Shown: one piece after another, positions 8,493 to 17,490 of the stretch | Layout of the letters: every line of letters starts with the position of its first letter | Position numbering within the stretch: position 1 is the first letter of the stretch | Source: Streptacidiphilus melanogenes | Lineage (GTDB): Bacteria; Actinomycetota; Actinomycetes; Streptomycetales; Streptomycetaceae | Reading direction: 5' to 3' | Assembly (NCBI RefSeq): GCF_000787835.1 | Contig: NZ_BBPP01000010.1 | Location: 143,027-191,645, forward strand | DNA: 48,619 bases | Notes under the pieces: model-generated | Databases searched by the model: none | The model's input: only the letters and a program-made list of their open reading frames with translations | What the model was told of the DNA's origin: nothing | Translations under genes and position numbers: made by a program

Positions 8493-9998
8493 CTAGTCGC
8501 CGAGCTTGGCGAAGAGCGGGGTGGACTTCGGCAGCACGCCGCCCTGCGGGGTACAGCGCTCGACGATCCGCTGCGCCGCGTCCGGGAGGAAGGGGCGCAG
8601 TTGCTCGCCCACCTCGCGGCAGGCGGCGACAAGGGCGGCCAGCGCGGCGTCCAGGGGAGCCGAACGGGCGCCGGTGCGTTCGGCCTTGGCGAGCTCCCAG
8701 GGGCGGGTGCGGTCGATGCAGCGGTTGGCCTCCTCCACGAGGGTCCAGACGGCGGCGGCCGCCGTGCGGTAGTCGAAGGCGTCGAGGGCCGCGTCGACGC
8801 GGCCTGCGGCGCGGGCACAGACGGCGCGGAGCTCGGAGGTGGCCGTGGTCACCGTGGTGGGTTCCGGGACGACGCCGTCCCGGTAGCGGTGGACCATGGT
8901 GACCACCCGGTGGACCAGGTTCCCGAAGCCGTCCGCGAGGTCCGCGTCCGCCCGGGCGATGAGGCGCTCCTCGGTGAAGTCCGCGTCGCCGACGCGCGGG
9001 ACCTCCCGCAGCAGCCACCACCGCACCGCGTCCGTGCCGTAGCGGGCGACCAGCTCGGCGGGGTCCACCACGTCGCCCGCGGACTTGCTGATCTTCCGGC
9101 CGGACACCGTCAGGTAGTCGTGCACCAGCACCCGCGTCGGCAGCGGAAGGCCGGCGGACAGCAGCATCGCGGGCCAGTAGACGGCGTGGAACCGCAGCAC
9201 GCCCTTGCCGACCAGGTGGACGCGCTCGCCCTCGCCCGCCCACCAGCGCTGGAACTCCTCCGCCGGAGCGTCGCCGCCGAGGCCGAGGCTGGTGACGTAG
9301 TTGCCGAGGGCGTCCCACCAGACGTAGACGACCTGGTCATCGTCGCCGGGCACGGGGATGCCCCAGCCGCGGGCGCGGGCGCGGCTGCGGGAGACCGAGA
9401 AGTCCCGCAGGCCGGAGTCGATCAGCGCCAGCACCTCGTTGCGGCGAGAGGCCGGCTCGATGCGCAGCGCGCCGCTGGTGATCAGCTCCCGCAGCTGCTC
9501 CTCGTACCGCGAGAGCCGGAAGAACCAGTTCTCCTCGCTGACCTCCTGCGGCTCCGTCCCGTGGTCGGGACAGCGGCCGTCGACGAGCTCGGCGTCGTTG
9601 TAAAAGGCCTCGCAGCCCACGCAGTACCGGCCGGTGTACGCCTTGCGGTAGAAGTCGCCGGCCTCCGCGCAGCGCTGCCAGAGGTGGGCGACGCCGGCGC
9701 GGTGGCGCGGATCGCGGCTGGTGCGGATGAAGTCGTCGAAGGAGAGCGCGAGCGGCTGGGCGAGTTCGGCGAAGGCGGCCGCGTTGCGGTCCACGAGGTC
9801 CTGGACGGCGACGCCCTCGGCCTCCGCGGCGAGGACGTTCTTGAGCGAGTTCTCGTCGGTGCCGCTGAGGAAGCGCACCGCGCCGCCGCGCGAGCGGCGG
9901 TGCCGGGCGAGCACGTCGGCCTGGACCAGCTCCAGGGCGAAGCCCAGGTGCGGCCGGGCGTTGACGTACGGGATCGTGGTGGTGACGTAGTAGCTCAT
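8493..9998 (-). CDS. metG: Methionyl-tRNA synthetase
   Basis: This 501-aa class I synthetase charges tRNA-Met. The HIGH motif is present as PHLGF (His17), the KMSKS loop as KISKS (302-306), and the zinc knuckle as CVGC (126-129) with a following CPDH. GTDENS and the anticodon-binding region (WELAKAER) are also recognisable. There is no C-terminal tRNA-binding extension. The start ATG follows a GGAG ribosome site 9 nt upstream. An earlier out-of-frame ATG at 10056 is not used. The gene is preceded by a short leader ORF with a Met-Met pair and an attenuator-like RNA, unusual for MetRS. As far as I recall, the usual Streptomyces MetRS is a longer protein of another subtype, so this may be a second, conditionally expressed isoform. 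The window cannot show whether another copy exists. Confidence 0.93.
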   Translation of the reverse strand: MSYYVTTTIPYVNARPHLGFALELVQADVLARHRRSRGGAVRFLSGTDENSLKNVLAAEAEGVAVQDLVDRNAAAFAELAQPLALSFDDFIRTSRDPRHRAGVAHLWQRCAEAGDFYRKAYTGRYCVGCEAFYNDAELVDGRCPDHGTEPQEVSEENWFFRLSRYEEQLRELITSGALRIEPASRRNEVLALIDSGLRDFSVSRSRARARGWGIPVPGDDDQVVYVWWDALGNYVTSLGLGGDAPAEEFQRWWAGEGERVHLVGKGVLRFHAVYWPAMLLSAGLPLPTRVLVHDYLTVSGRKISKSAGDVVDPAELVARYGTDAVRWWLLREVPRVGDADFTEERLIARADADLADGFGNLVHRVVTMVHRYRDGVVPEPTTVTTATSELRAVCARAAGRVDAALDAFDYRTAAAAVWTLVEEANRCIDRTRPWELAKAERTGARSAPLDAALAALVAACREVGEQLRPFLPDAAQRIVERCTPQGGVLPKSTPLFAKLGD

Positions 9999-10060
9999 CA
10001 GGCTCTTCTCCTGCCTCGGTGCGGCTCGGTGCGGGAGGGGCCTGTGGCTCGGACATGCGA

Positions 10061-10082
10061 GAGGCCCCTGGACGGGGGCCTC
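10061..10082 (-). terminator. Attenuator hairpin in the MetRS leader (A:B stem)
   Basis: On the minus strand, GAGGCCCC and GGGGCCUC pair perfectly (8 bp, 6-nt loop), 22 nt after the leader-peptide stop and about 60 nt before the MetRS start. No U-run follows, as is frequent for actinomycete terminators. The 3' arm (10061-10068) could instead pair with AGGCCCCU at 10036-10043. The 5' arm (10075-10082) could instead pair with the GGGGC inside the leader ORF (10110-10114). Alternative pairings of this kind are the mark of attenuators. Confidence 0.65.
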
Positions 10083-10103
10083 GAAGGAACGCGCGCGCGT
10101 CGT

Positions 10104-10154
10104 TCAGCAGCCCCGGTAGGGGCGCATCATTCGACGGGTCGGCGCGGAGATCAT
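10104..10154 (-). CDS. Putative MetRS leader peptide (16 aa, Met-Met)
   Basis: The ORF encodes MISAPTRRMMRPYRGC followed by a stop. A TAACCT -10 box (10161-10166) ends exactly 6 nt before its ATG, so it is probably translated from a leaderless mRNA. There is no Shine-Dalgarno. Codons 9 and 10 are both AUG. Codons 11-15 fold into a perfect GCCCC-UACC-GGGGC hairpin (10110-10123). A ribosome waiting at the Met pair would cover the first arm and leave the second free; a ribosome at the stop would cover the second. With the downstream A:B hairpin this fits ribosome-mediated attenuation sensing charged tRNA-Met. Four Arg codons in the peptide make arginine an alternative signal. I know of no family for this peptide. 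Confidence 0.6.
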   Translation of the reverse strand: MISAPTRRMMRPYRGC

Positions 10155-10160
10155 GGACGC

Positions 10161-10166
10161 AGGTTA
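10161..10166 (-). promoter_or_regulatory. Probable -10 box of the MetRS leader transcript
   Basis: TAACCT on the minus strand fits the actinomycete TANNNT -10 consensus and lies 6 nt before the leader-peptide ATG, the spacing seen at other leaderless starts in this window. No good -35 hexamer is evident. Confidence 0.5.
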
Positions 10167-10260
10167 CCAGAGCCCGCGGCCTGCGGGCCCTGCCGTTTCG
10201 CCGGGCTCGAGCGGTGCTGGGCGGCGCCTTCGAGCGGATCTGCAGGTGGCGGGGGTGGAT

Positions 10261-10494
10261 CTACAGGTGGCCGCGGATGAACGCGCCGACCTCGGCGGCC
10301 CAGTGGGCATACTCGCCGCGCATCGCCGCGTCGCCGCCGCAGAGCTTGGCGACCTGCGGGTCGGTGAGCCGGTCCGCGTCGTCGGCGGCCAGCATGGTGG
10401 AAAGTCGTTCCATGGTCGCGGCCAGCCGCTCGGCGTCGTGGTGGCTCAGCATGACCAGCCGCTCGGTGCGGCCGATGGTGGTGGAACCGGGCAT
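10261..10494 (-). CDS. Small conserved-looking protein of unknown function
   Basis: This is a 77-aa, mostly helical, soluble protein with no recognisable domain, cysteine pair or membrane segment. The ATG at 10494 was chosen over a start 9 codons further upstream because GGGAGG sits 5 nt before it. It lies about 100 nt upstream of the MetRS leader promoter on the same strand, and could form a small operon with it by read-through. I do not recognise it. Confidence 0.6.
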   Translation of the reverse strand: MPGSTTIGRTERLVMLSHHDAERLAATMERLSTMLAADDADRLTDPQVAKLCGGDAAMRGEYAHWAAEVGAFIRGHL

Positions 10495-10638
10495 GAGTGC
10501 CTCCCGGGATCGCTTTCGCACGCCTCGAATCGTTCCCCACCCACGGTAGATCCGCTCGCGCGGATCCGCTCGACAGGCTCACTGTGCTCCTGGCGGGCCA
10601 GGACGGGCTGACCTCCCCTGCTGCTCGAGGTGCAGCTC

Positions 10639-10674
10639 GGCGGCGGCGCCGACCGTGAGGCCGTCGCCGCCGCC
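10639..10674 (-). terminator. Terminator after the multicopper oxidase gene
   Basis: GGCGGCGGCG (10639-10648) and CGCCGCCGCC (10665-10674) are perfect 10-bp arms, with partial pairing continuing inward. The hairpin starts 17 nt past the oxidase stop codon on the minus strand. Confidence 0.7.
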
Positions 10675-10690
10675 TTCGCTGAACGACGAC

Positions 10691-12340
10691 TCAGCGGACG
10701 ACGTTGATGAAGCTCATCATCCCGTTGTCCTCGTGGGCCGCGATGTGGCAGTGGAACATGTAGCGGCCCGGGAAGTCCTCGAACGCGATCCGGATCACCA
10801 CCACGCCCGGCTTGCCGTTCTGCTCGTACGGCACCGGGATGATGTCCTGCCGGTTCGTGTAGGGCTGCGGCACCCCGTTGACCGACATCACCTGGAAGTC
10901 CGAGGTGTGCAGGTGGAAGGGGTGGATCTCACCGGAGGTGTTGTAGATGGTCCACTCCTCCACCGTGCCCAGCCTGGCCGGGGTGGCGAAGACGGAACCG
11001 TCGCTCATCATGAACTGCTTGCCGTTGATGAAGAAGCTGTCGCCGTCCGCGCTCTCGGACAGGACGAGCTTGCGCTTCTGGGCGATCTTCGCGCCGGCCA
11101 GGTCGGGCGCGGCGGTCGGGATGCGGCCGGAGACGGCCGGCAGCCGGCCCGTCGTCGCCCCCCGCACGTCCATCCGGAGCAGCTGGGTGTTCGGGTAGTC
11201 GTCGCCCTGCGGGCCGTTGGAGTAGGCGAGCGTGCGCAGCCAGGCGCCGCCCGGCTCGGATCCGGCGGTCACCAGCACGTCGTAGCGCTTGCCCGGCGGC
11301 AGCAGCAGCTCGGAGGCCGTGCGCACCTTGGCGACGGGCGCCCCGTCCTCACCGACCACGGTGAACCGGTACCCGTCCAGCTGGAGCCGGTAGAAGATGT
11401 CCGCGCCGGCGTTGGTGAGCCGCCACAGCTGGGTCTCGTTCGGCCGCATCGACAGCACCGGGCGCAGTTGGCCGTTGACCAGGCGTACGGTCGGCGCGCC
11501 GGAGTCGATCGAGGTGGTGCCGGTGTTCTGCACGATCGAGCCGTCCGCCGCGATCTGCGCGTCCTTGAACACCAGCGTGTGCGCGGTGATGTGACGCAGC
11601 TTCGGCGGCAGCAGGGTGCGGTCGTCGCCGACGATCAGCGCGCCCGACAGGCCCGACGAGATCTGGTTCTCCACGTCGCCGGGAACGAACGCGGCCGGAG
11701 AGCCGCTCATCCCGCCCATGTCGCCGCCCATCGGCCCGGACATGTCGTCGTCGATGTCGTCGGCGACCATCGCGCCGGGCTTGGGGCAGGTCGTGCCCAT
11801 CGCGTGGCTGTGGTACCAGAAGGTGCCCTGCGGGTGGTTCTTCGGGATCGCCAGCCGGTACGTCAGCGACTGGCCGGGCGCGACGCACAGGAAGGGGTCG
11901 TCGGAGACGCCGGTGGGCGCCACGTGCAGTCCGTGGAAGTGCAGGTTGGTGGCGACGGTGAGGTGGTTGACCAGCCGGATCGTCACCGCCGAGCCGGGCG
12001 CGACCCGGACGGTCGGCGCGACGAAGCTGCCGTTGTAGGACTGGCCCCAGACCTTGCGCCCGGAGAGGTCGAAGCGCGTGCGGTGCGCGTCGAGGGTGAT
12101 CGTGATCTGCTTCGTGGCCGAGGTGTCGGCGTCGGCCGGATCTCTGAAGGGACGGCCGGAGACCATCCCCTTCTCCTGTGCCGCCGTCGACGGCGGCTTC
12201 GGCGCGGACGAGGCCAGCGCCTGTCCCCCGAAGACCGCCCCCGCCAGGACCGCGGCCGCGGTCAGCCCCTGGACGAGGCGCCGGGTCCGCCGCGGTGTTC
12301 TGGCCGCCGGCCCCGCATTGCCGGTCGAACGCCCATTCAT
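10691..12340 (-). CDS. Multicopper oxidase (CueO/CotA/laccase type)
   Basis: This is a 549-aa exported protein. The N-terminal RR...GLTAAAVLAGAVFGG signal could be Tat- or Sec-type. All four copper-ligand blocks are present: HFHG (about 134-137), WYHSH (175-179), HPFHLH near 450, and MFHCHIAAHEDNGMM near the C-terminus. The last has the type-1 Cys and an axial Met. A Met/Asp-rich insert (DDDMSGPMGGDMGGM, about 197-211) resembles the Met-rich copper-handling segments of copper oxidases. Such enzymes oxidise Cu(I), metals or phenolics with oxygen. ATG 12340 was preferred over TTG 12352 because a G-rich ribosome site lies 4 nt before it. A terminator follows closely. Confidence 0.93.
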   Translation of the reverse strand: MNGRSTGNAGPAARTPRRTRRLVQGLTAAAVLAGAVFGGQALASSAPKPPSTAAQEKGMVSGRPFRDPADADTSATKQITITLDAHRTRFDLSGRKVWGQSYNGSFVAPTVRVAPGSAVTIRLVNHLTVATNLHFHGLHVAPTGVSDDPFLCVAPGQSLTYRLAIPKNHPQGTFWYHSHAMGTTCPKPGAMVADDIDDDMSGPMGGDMGGMSGSPAAFVPGDVENQISSGLSGALIVGDDRTLLPPKLRHITAHTLVFKDAQIAADGSIVQNTGTTSIDSGAPTVRLVNGQLRPVLSMRPNETQLWRLTNAGADIFYRLQLDGYRFTVVGEDGAPVAKVRTASELLLPPGKRYDVLVTAGSEPGGAWLRTLAYSNGPQGDDYPNTQLLRMDVRGATTGRLPAVSGRIPTAAPDLAGAKIAQKRKLVLSESADGDSFFINGKQFMMSDGSVFATPARLGTVEEWTIYNTSGEIHPFHLHTSDFQVMSVNGVPQPYTNRQDIIPVPYEQNGKPGVVVIRIAFEDFPGRYMFHCHIAAHEDNGMMSFINVVR

Positions 12341-12562
12341 CAAGCCCCCCAATGGAATTGGAATCCGGGCAGCCCGAAGAAGACCCCCCGATTCAGAACA
12401 AACTGAGAGGAAGCATGGCGATTGACGGCCTCACAGGCAAGACTCAGCAATTCCCGAGACGTATCTCACGTCGTCATCGCCGGGCCCGGCCGCTACCTCA
12501 TGCGGAGGATGGACCGTCACCGACCCCTCTTCAGGCGCGTTCTCGCCTTCTAGGCTGGCTGC

Positions 12563-13906
12563 GTGGCAGACCAGACCCCCTCCCCCGACCGGATCCGCCC
12601 GCTGTGGAGCGCCAGGCGATCGCGCTACCGCGGCCTCGTAGGTCTGCTGCTGACCCAGGCGTTGTCATTGACCGGCACCCGCGTCTCCGCCGTCGCGCTG
12701 CCGTGGCTGGTGCTGACCACCACCGGCAGCACCGCCCTCACCGGCCTGACCGCGTTCTGCGAGCTCGGCCCGTACGTGCTGGCCAAGGCGGCGGCGGGCC
12801 CGGCCATCGACCGGATCGGGCCGCGCCGGATCAGCCTGCTCGGCGATCTGGTCAGCGCGACGGCGGTGCTGGCCGTGCCGATCGCCCACGCGGCGGGCGC
12901 GCTGCCGATCTGGCTGCTGCTGGTCCTCGTCGCCGTCATCGGCTCGGTGCGCGGGCCGGGCGACGCGGCCAAGGTGGCGATGACGCCGGACGCCGCCGAC
13001 GACGCGCGGGTGCCGCTGGAACGCGTCACCGGCCTGTCCGGCGCGGCCGAGCGGCTGGCCATCACCGCCGGCCCGGCGCTCGGCGCGGCCGCCGTGGCCG
13101 GGTTCGGCGCAGCGACGGCGCTGGTCTTCAACGCCGCCACCTTCCTGCTGAGCGGTGCGGCCACGGCCCTGGCCGCACCGCAGCGCCGGGTGCAGGAGGC
13201 GGCGGCCGAGGAGGACGCTGGCTACTGGGAGCGGCTCGGCAAGGGCTTCGCCTTCCTGCGCGGGAACCGGCTGTTGGCGACGGCGGTGGGGCTGACCGTG
13301 GCCACCAATTTCCTGGACGCCGCGTGGTCGGCGGTGCTGATCCCCGTCTGGGTGCACCGGCACGGGCTCGGGGTGGGCGCGGTCGGCGCGGTCTTCTCGG
13401 TGATGAGCGCGGCCTCGGCGGCGGCGGGGCTGGTCGCCGCATGGCTCGGCGAACGGCTGCCGCGCCGCGTCACCTTCCTGGCCGGGTTCGTCGTGGCGGG
13501 CGCGCCGCGCTTCCTCGTCCTCGCGCTCGGCGCGCCGCTCGGCGCGGTGCTCGCCGTCAGCGCGGTCTCGGGCTTCGCCGCAGGCTTCCTCAATCCGATC
13601 CTGGCGGCCGCGGTCTACGAGCGGATCCCGCGCGAGCTGGTCGGCCGCGTCATCTCGGTGGCGGACGCGGTCTCCTGGGCGGGCGTCCCGCTCGGCGGCC
13701 TGATCGCCGGAGCCGCCCTCGGCGCGGTCGCGCTGGGCCCGGTCGCCGCGACGGCCGGCCTGCTGTACTGCGCCGTCACGACGCTCACGGGCCTGCGCCC
13801 GGAGTGGCGCGAACTGGACGCCGAACCGGCCGCCCGCACCGACTCCCACCCGAGCCGCGCCCCGTCCCACCGCCCCCTGCCGGGCGCGTCCCCGGCCAGC
13901 AGCTGA
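12563..13906 (+). CDS. MFS transporter (probable drug/small-molecule exporter)
   Basis: This 447-aa protein has about 12 hydrophobic segments in two halves joined by a charged loop near residue 210-225, and a polar tail. The pattern fits the MFS_3/enterobactin-exporter-like group of major facilitator proteins. The first-half loop AIDRIGPRRISLLGD is the degenerate motif A. Substrate is unknown. GTG 12563 lies exactly 6 nt after TAGGCT (12551-12556), so the transcript is probably leaderless. The gene is followed by an ArsR-family regulator with an operator palindrome, suggesting local control, though the palindrome lies after, not before, this gene. Confidence 0.88.
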   Translation: MADQTPSPDRIRPLWSARRSRYRGLVGLLLTQALSLTGTRVSAVALPWLVLTTTGSTALTGLTAFCELGPYVLAKAAAGPAIDRIGPRRISLLGDLVSATAVLAVPIAHAAGALPIWLLLVLVAVIGSVRGPGDAAKVAMTPDAADDARVPLERVTGLSGAAERLAITAGPALGAAAVAGFGAATALVFNAATFLLSGAATALAAPQRRVQEAAAEEDAGYWERLGKGFAFLRGNRLLATAVGLTVATNFLDAAWSAVLIPVWVHRHGLGVGAVGAVFSVMSAASAAAGLVAAWLGERLPRRVTFLAGFVVAGAPRFLVLALGAPLGAVLAVSAVSGFAAGFLNPILAAAVYERIPRELVGRVISVADAVSWAGVPLGGLIAGAALGAVALGPVAATAGLLYCAVTTLTGLRPEWRELDAEPAARTDSHPSRAPSHRPLPGASPASS

Positions 13907-13940
13907 CCTGCGCCGTCGACGTCCGGGCGGGCAGCGCAGT

Positions 13941-13968
13941 AGGGTGTTCGCCGACGAGCGAACACCCT
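13941..13968. promoter_or_regulatory. Perfect 11-bp inverted repeat upstream of the ArsR gene
   Basis: AGGGTGTTCGC and GCGAACACCCT are separated by 6 nt. The left arm overlaps a TAGGGT -10-like box (13940-13945), and the right arm ends 25 nt before the regulator's ATG. It is most simply an autoregulatory operator for the ArsR protein. It could also serve as a terminator for the MFS gene ending at 13906. Confidence 0.6.
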
Positions 13969-13993
13969 GGGCGATCCGGACGGAGCAACCGCC

Positions 13994-14335
13994 ATGACCC
14001 CGAGCACGGAGCGCGCGCCGGGCACGAGCCACCGCGCCGCGCCGGAACACGCGAACCTGGACGAGGTGCGCCTGGAGACGGCGCTCCTCGCCCTCGCCGA
14101 TCCGGTCCGCCAGACGCTCGTGCGCGCCCTGGCCGAGGCGGGCGACTGGGAGCGACCCTGCGGCAGCTTCGACGTGCCCGTCACCAAGGCGACGCTGAGC
14201 CGCCACTTCGCGGTCCTCCGCGAGGCAGGCCTGCTGGAGCAGCGCGACGCCGGGCCCAGGCGTCTCAACCGCCTCCGGCGGCCGGAGTTCGACGCACGCT
14301 TCCCGGGGCTGCTGGCTCTGGTCCTGGCCGACTGA
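13994..14335 (+). CDS. ArsR-family winged-helix regulator
   Basis: This 113-aa protein has the HTH_20/ArsR pattern: ALADPVRQTLVRAL (helix 1-2), TKATLSRHFAVLREAGLLEQRDAGPRR (recognition helix and wing). No Cys-based metal site of the classic ArsR type is present; the only Cys is in ERPCGSF. So it probably senses something other than arsenite or cadmium. The proteins most alike in my knowledge are metal-independent ArsR regulators next to MFS exporters. It follows the MFS gene on the same strand and is preceded by a perfect palindrome that is probably its binding site. Confidence 0.85.
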   Translation: MTPSTERAPGTSHRAAPEHANLDEVRLETALLALADPVRQTLVRALAEAGDWERPCGSFDVPVTKATLSRHFAVLREAGLLEQRDAGPRRLNRLRRPEFDARFPGLLALVLAD

Positions 14336-14395
14336 CCCGAGCTGACCCGAACAACCAGGAAAGCCAGGAGCGAGGGCCCAGCCCCGGAAGACGTC

Positions 14396-15637
<1,242 letters not shown>

Positions 15638-15688
15638 AGGTGTGTCTCCCCGGGCGCGAGGCGCGGACTGGATTTATTTCCGCCAGGT

Positions 15689-15732
15689 GTTACCGTCGGT
15701 AACGCGCTCCACAGTTTGTTACCAGGCAGTAA
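15689..15732. promoter_or_regulatory. Operator region between acyl-CoA dehydrogenase and TetR genes
   Basis: A perfect GTTACC-GTC-GGTAAC palindrome (15689-15703) is followed by a weaker TTAC...GTAA site (15719-15732) just before the TetR start. Both lie between the divergent genes and resemble TetR-type operators in size and symmetry. The TetR protein probably represses itself and the dehydrogenase in response to an acyl-CoA-like ligand; that ligand is an inference. Confidence 0.65.
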
Positions 15733-15745
15733 GGATGTCAAGGCA

Positions 15746-16393
15746 ATGCCGAGCCCCGACCGCGCCGACCGGCGTGAGGTGCTGTTGGACGCCGCCGACC
15801 GGGTGGTCCGGCGGGAAGGTCCGCGCGCGAGCATGAACGCCATCGCGGCGGAGGCGGGCATCACCAAGCCGATTCTCTACCGGCACTTCAAGGACAAGAC
15901 CGGCCTCTACCAGGCGCTGGCGGAGCGCCACAGCGCCGCGCTGCTGGACCGCATCCGCGAGGCGCTGGCCGCTCCGCTGGAGCGGCGCGAGCTGGTGGAG
16001 AACGTCCTCGACACCTACCTCGCCGCGATCGAGTCCGCGCCGCAGGTCTACCGCTTCCTCGCCCACCCCGACCCCGCCGCGGACGGGCTCTCCCCCGCCG
16101 GCCCGCTCGCCCCCACCCTGCGGGCGATCGCCTCCGAACTGAGCACGGCCATCGCCGGCCAGATCGACCTCGGCCCGGACCGCGACCTGCTGGCGACGGC
16201 CTGGGGCCAGGCCATCACCGGCATGGTCCTCGCCTCCGGCGACTGGTGGCTGGAGCAGCCCGGATTCCCCCGCCACCGGATGGTCCAGACCCTCGCCGAC
16301 CTCCTCTGGGGCCGCCTCGCCGCCGCCGCGGACAACCCCTCCGCAACGGCCAACCACAACGGCTCCCACATCCGCGAGGAAGCCCGCGACTAG
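15746..16393 (+). CDS. TetR-family regulator of the divergent acyl-CoA dehydrogenase
   Basis: This 215-aa protein has a canonical TetR N-terminal domain: REVLLDAADRVVRREG, then SMNAIAAEAGITKPILYRHF as the helix-turn-helix and KDKTGLYQAL after it. The C-terminal ligand domain is of the type found in actinobacterial fatty-acid-linked TetR proteins. The frame is open far upstream but the region before 15746 is the shadow of the divergent gene. The ATG sits just downstream of two palindromes. The divergent layout suggests it controls the acyl-CoA dehydrogenase. Confidence 0.88.
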   Translation: MPSPDRADRREVLLDAADRVVRREGPRASMNAIAAEAGITKPILYRHFKDKTGLYQALAERHSAALLDRIREALAAPLERRELVENVLDTYLAAIESAPQVYRFLAHPDPAADGLSPAGPLAPTLRAIASELSTAIAGQIDLGPDRDLLATAWGQAITGMVLASGDWWLEQPGFPRHRMVQTLADLLWGRLAAAADNPSATANHNGSHIREEARD

Positions 16394-16445
16394 GGCTGCG
16401 CAAGGCCAACCTTTTGCCAGGTCAGCCGCGGCGTCGCGGGGGCCG

Positions 16446-16459
16446 CCTCCCGGCCGAAG
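16446..16459 (-). repeat. Dispersed intergenic palindromic element, copy 2
   Basis: The reverse strand carries CTTCGGCCGGGAGG, the core of the element at 8161 and 36168. Here it sits in the gap between the convergent TetR and GNAT genes (16394-16641), again with GGCAAAAG nearby (16411-16418 reversed). The rest of the gap shows no gene. Confidence 0.65.
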
Positions 16460-16641
16460 GCCGAGGGGGCACGTGCCTGGCCTCGTGGCAGGGCCAAGAG
16501 TGGAGCACGCGGGACTACTCGCTCCGCCCACCCGCGTCTTCCCGGTTCCGGGTGGCCGCGGCGCGGGCGAACCGATCCCGACCGTGGCGGCCGGTCGGCC
16601 TCGCACGCGCGGAGCGCTCTCAGCCGGTGCGCCTGGGGCGC

Positions 16642-17490
16642 CTACAGCGGGAGCCGGAGCGCGACCGTGCTGTGGGAGTGGGCGAAGCCCGTGCGCTCGT
16701 ACAGGCGGCGGGCCGGGTTGCCCTCGGTGACGGTGAGGGACAGCGAGGGGCCGCCCTCCTTCGCGGTGACGGCGAGGGCGCGGCGCAGGAGGAGGCCGCC
16801 CAGGCCGGGGAGGGAGTCCTCCGGGTCGCGGAAGAGGTCGACGACCGCGGGACCGGTGAGGGCGAGGTCAGCGACCGAATGCCCAGCCCGGGGCAGGACC
16901 GCCGCGGCGAGGGACGAGTCGCCGTTCTCGTGGCCGATCATGATGCCCGCGACCGGGCGGCGGCCACGCACGGCGACCACGCTGCCGCCGAGCAGACCGC
17001 CGAAGAGGCCGCCGCCCATCAGCTGGGCGAGCCGGTCGAAGTCCCCGGCGGGGTGGTCCGGGTGGGTGGGCGGATAAGCGCGCCGGTGGATACGGAAGAG
17101 ACGCCGGGGGCTCACCTCGTGCGGCGCGACGAGCGCCAGCTCGGGCGGCAGGGGCGGGTCCGACCAGGACGGATCGGGAGCCCGCACCCCGAAGTCCCAG
17201 ACGTAGTGGTGCGCGTAGCGGCCGTGACTGAGCGAGGCGTCCAGCAGCAGGCGGGCGAAGGCGTCCTGCGGCCCGGTGACCCGGAGCTCGGCCATCCAAC
17301 CTGGCAGGCGGCGTCGGACGACCGCCGCCGCACGGGCGGGGTCCGCGTCGCGCGCCGGGCGCAGGTCCGCCGCCCACCAGAAGTCGTGGCCACGCAGCAG
17401 CCCGCGCACCTGGACGAAGTCGGCGACGGCCGTGCCGTCGTCGTCCCGCACCGACCAGCGCTCGGGCTGCGCGCACCACTCGTCCGTCAT
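16642..17490 (-). CDS. GNAT-family N-acetyltransferase
   Basis: This 282-aa protein has a C-terminal GNAT domain (about residues 150-282): SVVAVRGRRPVAGIMIG, the acyl-CoA loop region DSLPGLGGLLLRRALAVTAKEG, and the final NPARRLYERTGFAHSHS strand. The N-terminal half (about 1-120, with WWAADLRPARD and SHGRYAHHYVWDFG) has no clear assignment and may be a degenerate second GNAT lobe. The acceptor is unknown. It overlaps the deformylase stop by 4 nt (ATGA), so both are translated from one mRNA. Confidence 0.82.
   Translation of the reverse strand: MTDEWCAQPERWSVRDDDGTAVADFVQVRGLLRGHDFWWAADLRPARDADPARAAAVVRRRLPGWMAELRVTGPQDAFARLLLDASLSHGRYAHHYVWDFGVRAPDPSWSDPPLPPELALVAPHEVSPRRLFRIHRRAYPPTHPDHPAGDFDRLAQLMGGGLFGGLLGGSVVAVRGRRPVAGIMIGHENGDSSLAAAVLPRAGHSVADLALTGPAVVDLFRDPEDSLPGLGGLLLRRALAVTAKEGGPSLSLTVTEGNPARRLYERTGFAHSHSTVALRLPL

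Noticed and set aside
10023-10056. Alternative upstream ATG (10056) as MetRS start
   Set aside because: It is out of frame with MetRS and lacks a ribosome site; the protein homology starts at the ATG at 9998.
9999-10166. T-box or SAM (S-box) riboswitch before MetRS
   Set aside because: No T-box core (TGGNACCGCG) or S-box core is present; the leader ORF and alternating stems fit attenuation better.
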